NCBI GenBank assembly: GCA_015063305.1
Contig: SVUJ01000001.1
Coordinates: forward strand, 86,262-150,261
Direction of reading: 5' to 3'
Length of the DNA stretch: 64,000 bases
From: Oscillospiraceae bacterium
GTDB taxonomy: Bacteria; Bacillota; Clostridia; Oscillospirales; CAG-272
In this document: in pieces, positions 59,222 through 64,000 of the stretch
Numbering within the stretch: the stretch's first letter is position 1
How the letters are laid out: every line of letters starts with the position of its first letter
The notes under the pieces: generated by a model
The model's database searches: none
Seen by the model: the letters and a program-made list of their open reading frames with translations, nothing else
What the model was told of the DNA's origin: nothing
Made by a program: the position numbers and the translations under genes

Positions 59222-59920
59222 GTGCGTTATTTTAGATATAAGAATACTGACAAAAATGTTAATAATGCACTTAAAGAGCAATATAAAACCTTGACCGAAG
59301 ATGAAAAACGTAGATTTCGCAAGAAAAAACGTTTGGAAAAATTCAGCACAATAGTCACCCTTACCATTTTTATTTGCTGCATGATTGCCGAAATATTTCT
59401 TCTCAAATCAATTCCAGTGCCTAATCACATACTCTTAGAAGCTCTTGTTATTGTCGGCAAAGTCATTGTTGGTTTTGTTTTGTTAATTGTCAGTGCCGGT
59501 TTAACAGCTATATTGGTAACTCCTTTGTGGAAAAAGGTTGAAACATTTGATATCCCCTTGATGAAGAAAGAGATTTTTTCAAAAGCTTGCAAGCATTTGC
59601 GCGATTATTACCATTTGCAAGAACCCTATATCATAACCAAGTGCTTTGAGGCAACAGACAAGAACTTCCAAAATCACGATGTGTGTATTTTTGTTGTCGG
59701 AGACGAGTTGCGAATTACTACAGATTTAATTCAAGGATTTCTTCATGGTGAAAGAGATTTAGGGTGTTATGCGTTTAAAAAAGAGGAAATCACGCTGTTA
59801 AAACGAAATAATGGAAACCATTTAGTCGCCGAGTTGAGAACAGATGACACTGTATTTCTACTGGGTTATCGTGCAAAAAGATTTATAGATAACTTCTTTA
59901 TTTCAAAGACAGTTTGCTAA
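59222..59920 (+). CDS. Uncharacterised membrane protein (two predicted TMs, soluble C-terminal domain), GTG start
   Basis: 232 aa; AGGAGG upstream; hydrophobic segments at ~41-66 and ~76-98. Confidence 0.75.
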   Translation: MRYFRYKNTDKNVNNALKEQYKTLTEDEKRRFRKKKRLEKFSTIVTLTIFICCMIAEIFLLKSIPVPNHILLEALVIVGKVIVGFVLLIVSAGLTAILVTPLWKKVETFDIPLMKKEIFSKACKHLRDYYHLQEPYIITKCFEATDKNFQNHDVCIFVVGDELRITTDLIQGFLHGERDLGCYAFKKEEITLLKRNNGNHLVAELRTDDTVFLLGYRAKRFIDNFFISKTVC

Positions 59921-59946
59921 ATTCCAATTTATCTAACAGAATAAAA

Positions 59947-59985
59947 GAACCCCGACAGATTTTTGAAAGTCTGTCGGGGATTTGT
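59947..59985. terminator. Bidirectional terminator between convergent genes
   Basis: CCCCGACAGAtttttgaaagTCTGTCGGGG. Confidence 0.75.
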
Positions 59986-59994
59986 TTAAGTAAT

Positions 59995-60486
59995 TCAATC
60001 CGTGTTATTGTTTTTCCATTTCCTGATTTTATTGACATTCGAGGAACTTAAACACCAAATTATATATTTTTTGTTATCAACTGTTTTTATAGTTACCTTA
60101 TTGGAAGAACCGCCTTTGCCGTGAACCAACTTAGAATTTATGGATTTAATGTGACTTTTGTATATTGAACTAATTCCAGCCCGTATAAGCCAATCTTGCG
60201 AAAGATACAATGTTGCTTCTAGCCTAATAACATTATCGTCATTAAACTGCACCCCATACAGTTGTTCTTGCATTTTGATCATCTTTTTGAAGCGAATAGT
60301 GTATAACGAGGCGATTGCAACACATATAGCAGCAATTACAAAAGGTGCAAATGCAATCAAAGTGTCTTTCGGTATGACATCATATATCAGTGATACGATA
60401 AATGAGGGGATAAATCCAATGCTTGCACAAAAGAAAGCTAACAGGCAATTCCGTCTGTTGTAGATATGAATGTATTTGTTTATCAT
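59995..60486 (-). CDS. Uncharacterised membrane protein (two predicted TMs, possible PH-like C-terminal domain)
   Basis: 163 aa; SD AAAGGAG upstream; hydrophobic segments ~15-35 and ~43-62. Confidence 0.75.
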   Translation of the reverse strand: MINKYIHIYNRRNCLLAFFCASIGFIPSFIVSLIYDVIPKDTLIAFAPFVIAAICVAIASLYTIRFKKMIKMQEQLYGVQFNDDNVIRLEATLYLSQDWLIRAGISSIYKSHIKSINSKLVHGKGGSSNKVTIKTVDNKKYIIWCLSSSNVNKIRKWKNNNTD

Positions 60487-60502
60487 AAAAGCTCCTTTCT
60501 GT

Positions 60503-61135
60503 TTGTCGCAAATTTCACATTTGCGTTACAAAGGTACCAGGCAAAGCCCATACCCTTGAAGATGCGCGAGCGTGTATATAGGCTCCCTCCGGGAGGGAGC
60601 TGTCGCCAACGGCGACTGAGGGAGAGAGCGTTACAGTGAAATTATCACAATTTTTAAGTCACACAGGCTCCTTCCACCGCTAAGGCGGTCCCCCTCCCTC
60701 TCGGAGGGAGGATTTTACGACGGCGTCGATATATTCGCAGACACCACGAAAGTTTGTGTTGATTTGACGGTTTGTAAATCTGATTAATTTCAGATCGTAT
60801 CCTTCAAGGATTTCAGTTCGGAAATCGTCTTTTTGTCTGCCTTCTTCGGTGTAATGCTGCGAGCCATCAATTTCTATGATCAATTTTGCTTTATGACAAT
60901 AAAAGTCTGCGATAAAATTATCGATTGCTTTTTGGCGTTGAAATCTTACTTCGTATTTCGATAAAAAATCATACCATAAATGATTTTCTTGGGGTGTTGC
61001 GTTTTTGCGTAGATTTTTGGCAAGAGTAATATTATTTTCGTTATAATCAAGTGACATAGCTACTTCTCCAAAATTTCACTATATCCATTATAACACAAAT
61101 CGGCAGAGGGAACAATACCTCTGCCGAAATTTGTA
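60503..61135 (-). repeat. Right arm of the long inverted repeat
   Basis: Inverted counterpart of 58706-59155. Confidence 0.85.
60680..61057 (-). CDS. DUF559-type (Vsr-like fold) endonuclease-like protein
   Basis: 125 aa; LRKNATPQENHLWYDFLSKYEVRFQRQKAIDNFIADFYCHKAKLIIEIDGSQHY; C-terminal SLREGGGPP encoded by the adjoining repeat. Confidence 0.88.
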   Translation of the reverse strand: MSLDYNENNITLAKNLRKNATPQENHLWYDFLSKYEVRFQRQKAIDNFIADFYCHKAKLIIEIDGSQHYTEEGRQKDDFRTEILEGYDLKLIRFTNRQINTNFRGVCEYIDAVVKSSLREGGGPP

Positions 61136-61199
61136 GAGAGCCGTGTATCTGCATAGATTCTCCGTTAAGGACAACCGCGAAAAGCCCTATGTCTTTTAA

Positions 61200-61835
61200 T
61201 TATATGTGTTTGTAATGCTCGCAAAATTCTTTTATCGGGCATTCGTGGCACTTCGGGGAGCGCGCGGTGCAGGTATCTCTGCCAAACTGAACTATTCGGT
61301 GGCAAAAATCCGATTGCTCCTCGGTGGGGATAAGCTCGGACATTATCCTCTCGGTCTTCAGCGGGTCTTTTACACTCTCGGGGTACATTCCGAGTCTGCC
61401 GCATATCCTTATACAATGCGTGTCGGCAACGATGCCGCCCTTGCCGTATATATCTCCAAGCAAAAGATTGGCTATCTTTCGTCCCACGCCGGGCAGAGCG
61501 AGCAGATCGTCCATATTGTCGGGAACGGCGCTGTCAAAGCTATCCCTGATTATGGTACAGGCTTCCTTGATGCTCTTTGCCTTGGTTCGGTAAAGTCCGC
61601 AGGGGCGAACAAGCTCTTCTATCTCCGAAAGCTCACCGTCCGCCATAGCCTCAAGCGTTGGAAAACGGGCGAAAAGCTCACGGCACACTATATTCACCCT
61701 CGCGTCGGTGCATTGCGCCGAAAGGCGCGCCATAACAAGGAGCTTCCAGGGCTCACCCCCGTATTCAAGGGCGCAGAGCGCCTCGGGGTAGAGCTCCGCC
61801 AAGCGCTCGGTTATGAGCGCCATTCTTTTTTTCTT
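61200..61835 (-). CDS. nth: Endonuclease III (approximate start; ORF track extends to 61865)
   Basis: LLVMARLSAQCTDARVN...LPGVGRKIANLLLG...VADTHCIRICGRLG; C-terminal CTARSPKCHECPIKEFCEHY Fe-S motif. Confidence 0.95.
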   Translation of the reverse strand, partial: KKKRMALITERLAELYPEALCALEYGGEPWKLLVMARLSAQCTDARVNIVCRELFARFPTLEAMADGELSEIEELVRPCGLYRTKAKSIKEACTIIRDSFDSAVPDNMDDLLALPGVGRKIANLLLGDIYGKGGIVADTHCIRICGRLGMYPESVKDPLKTERIMSELIPTEEQSDFCHRIVQFGRDTCTARSPKCHECPIKEFCEHYKHI

Positions 61836-61842
61836 TTCGTTC

Positions 61843-62661
61843 TTATTCATTTTCTCTCTTTTCACGCAAGGATTTGTCTGCCTTGAAGTAAGTTCCTATG
61901 TGTCCGCCGTCAAGCAGAACGTAGAGTATCTCGGGGTCTTGACCGTTGATTATAAACATAGGTATTCCGCAGTCGTTTACTATCTTTGCGGCGTTGAGCT
62001 TGGCTATCATTCCGCCCGTGCCCCTGTCAGTGCCCGCTCCGCCCGCGATAGAGTAAAGCTCGTCGGTTATGCCGTCGACCTTGGTTATAAGCTTTGCCGA
62101 GGGATTCTTTCTGGGGTCGGAATCGTAAAGTCCGTCAACGTCCGACATATTTATCAGAAGATCGGCGTGGCAGACCTTCGCTATGTAGGCAGAGAGGATA
62201 TCATTTCCGCCGAACTTGGTGAGCTCGTCGGTCGATATGGCGTCGTTCTCGTTTACTATCGGGATACAGTGCATAGCAAGCAGACGGTCAAAGGTATTCT
62301 CGGCAGCCGCGCGGCGCACGGGGTTATCGAGAACGTCCTTAGTCATAAGTATCTGCGCCACGGTGTGGCCGTAGACAGAGAAGAATTGATCATAAAGCTT
62401 CATAAGCTCACTCTGACCGATAGAGGAGAGCGCCTGCTTTTCCTCGGGAGTAGAGGGAATATGACCGTATCCGCTCTTCGCAACGCCCGCGCTGACTGCT
62501 CCCGATGATACGAGCACCATCTCTATGCCCGAGTTCTTCATATCGGATATCACCTTTACGAGCGACTGTATCCTTCGCAGATTAAGGTGTCCCGTTGAGT
62601 GTGTGAGGGTGGAAGTACCCACTTTAACAACTATTCTTTTGCAATCTCTTAAATAAGCCAT
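61843..62661 (-). CDS. proB: Glutamate 5-kinase (no PUA domain)
   Basis: RIVVKVGTSTLTHSTGHLNLRRI...FGGNDILSAYIAKVCHADLLINMSDVDGLYDSDPRKNPSAKLI. Confidence 0.95.
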   Translation of the reverse strand: MAYLRDCKRIVVKVGTSTLTHSTGHLNLRRIQSLVKVISDMKNSGIEMVLVSSGAVSAGVAKSGYGHIPSTPEEKQALSSIGQSELMKLYDQFFSVYGHTVAQILMTKDVLDNPVRRAAAENTFDRLLAMHCIPIVNENDAISTDELTKFGGNDILSAYIAKVCHADLLINMSDVDGLYDSDPRKNPSAKLITKVDGITDELYSIAGGAGTDRGTGGMIAKLNAAKIVNDCGIPMFIINGQDPEILYVLLDGGHIGTYFKADKSLREKRENE

Positions 62662-62802
62662 AATTTTTTACAATCTTTCTGTTAAAATTTTGATAAAACT
62701 CTTTAAAAATAAGAAAAAGTGTATTATAATATAGATAATAAATAATTATACAACACATTTCGTCTTTTTTCAAGTACAAAAATCAAATTGGAGGACACTC
62801 TG

Positions 62803-63120
62803 ATGAAACAAAAATACACGATAACCGTTGCCGACGTTGAAATGAACGTTATAAGCGATGAGTCTGCCGAGGCGGTAGAGGCGCTTGTAGGCATAGTTGA
62901 CAGAAAAATGAGAGAGATAGCCCTTATGAGCAAGAGCTGCTCAAAGACAGAGGCGGCGCTTTTGTGCGCGCTTGACTACTGCTCGGAGAGGATCAAAACA
63001 CAGAGAAAGCTTAAGGCGCTTGAGTCCAAGCTTGCCCTGACCGAGACCGCGGTGGACGAGCTTGAGCTTGAGAACGAGCGCTTGCGCCGTGAGCTTGAAT
63101 TGATAAGAGGCAGAGATTGA
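62803..63120 (+). CDS. zapA: Cell division protein ZapA
   Basis: KYTITVADVEMNVISDESAEAVEALVGIVDRKMREIA plus C-terminal coiled coil. Confidence 0.85.
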   Translation: MKQKYTITVADVEMNVISDESAEAVEALVGIVDRKMREIALMSKSCSKTEAALLCALDYCSERIKTQRKLKALESKLALTETAVDELELENERLRRELELIRGRD

Positions 63121-64000
63121 TGATACAGAGTAGAAATACTGAGCTGTCAATGGCGGCGGGTAGGAATCCTGATTTAACAGAGTTTAAGCCAGAATTGCTC
63201 TGTCCGGCGGGTTCACCCGCCGCCTTTGATGCGGCTATAGAGGCGGGAGCAGATGCCATATACATAGGCGGCTCGGAGTTCAACGCGAGGATAAACGCGA
63301 AGAATTTTAACGACGAGGAGATGCGCTCTGCCATAGAGCGCGCTCACGCTTACGGTGTGAAGGTCTATCTGGCTGCAAATACGCTTATACACGACAGAGA
63401 AATGAAGAGCTTTCTCGGTGCTGCCGAGAAGGCGTACCTTTACGGCGCTGACGCGCTTATCGTTGCCGATATAGGCGCGGCATCGCTTATCAAGCGATAT
63501 ATGCCCGAGCTTGAGCTCCACGCGAGTACACAGCTCTCGGGTCACGGAGTGGATGCGGCGCGCCGTCTTGCTGAGGCGGGATTTTCGCGTATGGTCTGCG
63601 CCAGAGAGATGTCGGCGGACGATATCAGAAGATTTACAGAAAACTCCCCGATAGAGGCAGAGGTATTCGTTCACGGGGCGCTTTGCGTCTGCCATTCGGG
63701 ACAGTGCCTGTTCTCCTCGCTTGTGGGAAAGAGAAGCGGAAACAGGGGAGAGTGCGCTCAGCCCTGCCGTCTGCCCTATAAGACCGAAAGAGGAAACGGA
63801 TATCCGCTCTCGCTCAAGGATCTTTGCCTTGCCGAGCACGTTACCGAGCTTATAGATATGGGAGTTGCTTCCTTTAAGATAGAGGGAAGAATGAAGTCGC
63901 CCGAGTATGTGCGCGACGTTGCCTCAATATGGAGAAGACTGATAGATGAGCGCCGTGACGCTACCCGCGAGGAGATGGAAGAGCTTGAGAAGATCTTTTC
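63120..64000 (+). CDS. U32 family peptidase (runs off the window)
   Basis: ELLCPAGSPAAFDAAIEAGADAIYIGGSEFNARINAKNFND...VFVHGALCVCHSGQCLFSSLVGKRSGNRGECAQPCRLPY; ATGA overlap with zapA. Confidence 0.94.
   Translation, partial: MIQSRNTELSMAAGRNPDLTEFKPELLCPAGSPAAFDAAIEAGADAIYIGGSEFNARINAKNFNDEEMRSAIERAHAYGVKVYLAANTLIHDREMKSFLGAAEKAYLYGADALIVADIGAASLIKRYMPELELHASTQLSGHGVDAARRLAEAGFSRMVCAREMSADDIRRFTENSPIEAEVFVHGALCVCHSGQCLFSSLVGKRSGNRGECAQPCRLPYKTERGNGYPLSLKDLCLAEHVTELIDMGVASFKIEGRMKSPEYVRDVASIWRRLIDERRDATREEMEELEKIF

Overview
Chromosomal window from a low-to-mid GC, endospore-forming member of the Clostridia (inference from sigK, spoVG, a spoVAF/GerA-type gene and an ispH-rpsA fusion). Most of it is core genome: recA (partial), prfB, a glycine-riboswitch-controlled Na+/alanine symporter, radC, yfbR-like, an ABC exporter, a lipid kinase, spoVG, murC, hslO, cmk-plsC-ispH/rpsA, sigK, the complete S10-spc-alpha ribosomal superoperon (rpsJ to rplQ with secY-adk-map-infA), rqcH, coaW, alaS, nth, proB, zapA and a U32 peptidase (partial). 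The accessory signal is mainly (i) a dense mosaic of intergenic hairpin repeats at gene 3' ends, including covarying ~29-bp perfect inverted repeats and a ~245-bp near-identical inverted pair around a ~5-kb segment; (ii) an inverted duplication at ~58.7-61.1 kb in which two copies of a promoter-hairpin/DUF559-like nuclease gene/hairpin element face each other around two convergent genes for uncharacterised membrane proteins; (iii) a CGATAT-punctuated hairpin array after radC; (iv) infA with no ATG/GTG/TTG start, apparently initiating at CTG; and (v) a 944-aa Ala-rich lipoprotein. All calls come from reading the sequence and the supplied ORF track; no database search was run.
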